NCBI GenBank assembly: GCA_934294885.1
Contig: CAKRAK010000001.1
Coordinates: 170,434-234,433, forward strand
Source of the DNA: an uncultured Lachnospiraceae bacterium
GTDB lineage: Bacteria > Bacillota > Clostridia > Lachnospirales > Lachnospiraceae
DNA length: 64,000 nucleotides
Direction of reading: 5' to 3'
The position numbers and the translations under genes are program-made. This document shows positions 63,465 to 64,000 of this stretch, piece after piece; the stretch's first letter is position 1; every line of letters starts with the position of its first letter. Below the pieces are notes generated by a model, which saw only the letters and a program-made list of their open reading frames with translations, did not search any database and was not told the origin of the DNA.

Positions 63465-63780
63465 AATTTTATCCTTCCACATTGCATTCATTTTGGCATA
63501 AAAACCCGCCTAATGTTTAATATTCGACACAGAAGGGAAATATCCTTTTTTTATTTTTTGATCTTATTGGGGAATTTATTTTAAAACATGATATTATCCA
63601 TGTCTGATAAACGCATGTTCTGATAGAATCATATGATATTTGTCGTATAATATCGGGTATATCTTACTAAACATTATACAAAGAGATATCTAATGATGTT
63701 TTATATTTCAATTTTAAACACATTTATGAGGATTTCTATTAAAAACTTATACCTTCCTCGTCACCGAGACAAAAAAATAA
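63465..63780. other. Gene-free interval between tRNA-Leu and dgt
   Basis: 316 AT-rich bases. A TATAAT at 63673-63678 (minus strand) could be a -10 box for the dgt operon but has no good -35 box. A small CTCG-GTGA-CGAG hairpin lies just past tRNA-Leu with no T run after it. I see no coding region or known RNA. Confidence 0.4.
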
Positions 63781-63860
63781 TGCGGATGACAGGAATCGAA
63801 CCTGCACGGTCTCCCACTAGATCCTAAGTCTAGCGCGTCTGCCAGTTCCGCCACATCCGC
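63781..63860 (-). tRNA. tRNA-Leu (anticodon UAG)
   Basis: 80 bases. Acceptor GCGGATG/CATCCGC with discriminator A, anticodon stem CTAGA/TCTAG around the loop CTTAGGA (anticodon TAG), a class II variable arm, and a standard T arm with GGTTCGATTCC. The CCA end is not encoded. Confidence 0.97.
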
Positions 63861-63928
63861 ATATACAAAATGACTTTCGTCATAATATATCTTATTTTGT
63901 TGAAAATTTATTTTTGAACATAAAAAAA

Positions 63929-64000
63929 TGAAGCACGGGGGATTCGAACCCCCGACAACCTGATTAAAAGTCAGGTGCTCTACCGACTGAGCTAGTGCTC
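63929..64000 (-). tRNA. tRNA-Lys (anticodon UUU), cut by the window edge
   Basis: 72 of about 73 bases; the first acceptor base lies outside the window. Anticodon loop CTTTTAA, D arm GCTCAGTCGGTAGAGC, T arm GGGGGTTCGAATCCCCC, 3' acceptor strand GTGCTTC and discriminator A are visible. It probably lies in the same transcript as tRNA-Leu downstream. Confidence 0.95.

Overview
The window reads as chromosome of a low-GC, Gram-positive anaerobe of the Clostridia, most likely family Lachnospiraceae. The support is the gene content and order on the right (dgt-dnaG-rpoD-trmK-nif3 followed by a TGS-domain uridine kinase-like gene), strong AGGAGG-type ribosome binding sites, TTGACA/TATAAT promoters, and a streptococcal-like rhamnan toolkit. 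The species cannot be named from sequence alone. Nearly every gene is on the minus strand, so transcription runs right to left.

About 1-45,700 is one large cell-surface glycan locus. Reading with transcription it starts with glmM, a WbaP-type phosphoglycosyl transferase and an RgpA/Cps2T-like glycosyltransferase (priming and first sugars). GT2 and GT4 chain-building enzymes and a sugar epimerase follow. Then come an ABC exporter (Wzm/Wzt, the Wzt carrying a C-terminal glycan-binding domain) and a GacI/GacJ-like polyprenyl-phosphate sugar synthase pair with GT-C-like membrane proteins. An amino-sugar cassette (FdtA-like isomerase, DegT aminotransferase, FemAB-like acyltransferase) is next, then a methyltransferase plus kinase-like pair resembling a split WbdD chain terminator, and a 1466-residue HAD/double-GT2 protein. 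The locus ends with a second module: GT2, GT4, pyruvyl transferase, Wzx flippase, a MurB paralogue and three large membrane proteins, the last fused to a metallophosphoesterase. A terminator closes the locus at about 155-186. Internal promoters at 31525-31553 and 14568-14596 and an internal terminator at 21114-21156 divide it into transcription blocks.

About 45,700-55,100 holds a GDSL lipoprotein, a diacylglycerol kinase-like gene, the queuosine precursor operon queD-queE-folE-queC with a long untranslated leader, threonine synthase, a 3D-domain cell wall protein, a divergent AP2/HNH-like gene, and the RNase P RNA gene. About 55,100-63,500 is housekeeping: an unknown protein, a TGS-uridine kinase-like protein, nif3, trmK, rpoD, dnaG and dgt. 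Two tRNA genes (Leu-UAG, Lys-UUU) end the window; the Lys gene runs off the edge by about one base.

The most unusual signals are: (1) a two-gene, Gram-positive version of a WbdD-type methyltransferase/kinase terminator beside a Wzt with a glycan-binding domain; (2) a MurB paralogue with threonine at the catalytic serine position, two genes from a pyruvyl transferase, suggesting a lactyl- or pyruvyl-modified sugar; (3) a membrane glycosyltransferase-like protein fused to a phosphoesterase; (4) a 45-base element at exactly the same distance from the -35 box of two promoters, linking the ABC exporter to the GDSL lipoprotein; and (5) two related palindromic repeat elements, each bracketed by its own direct repeat.
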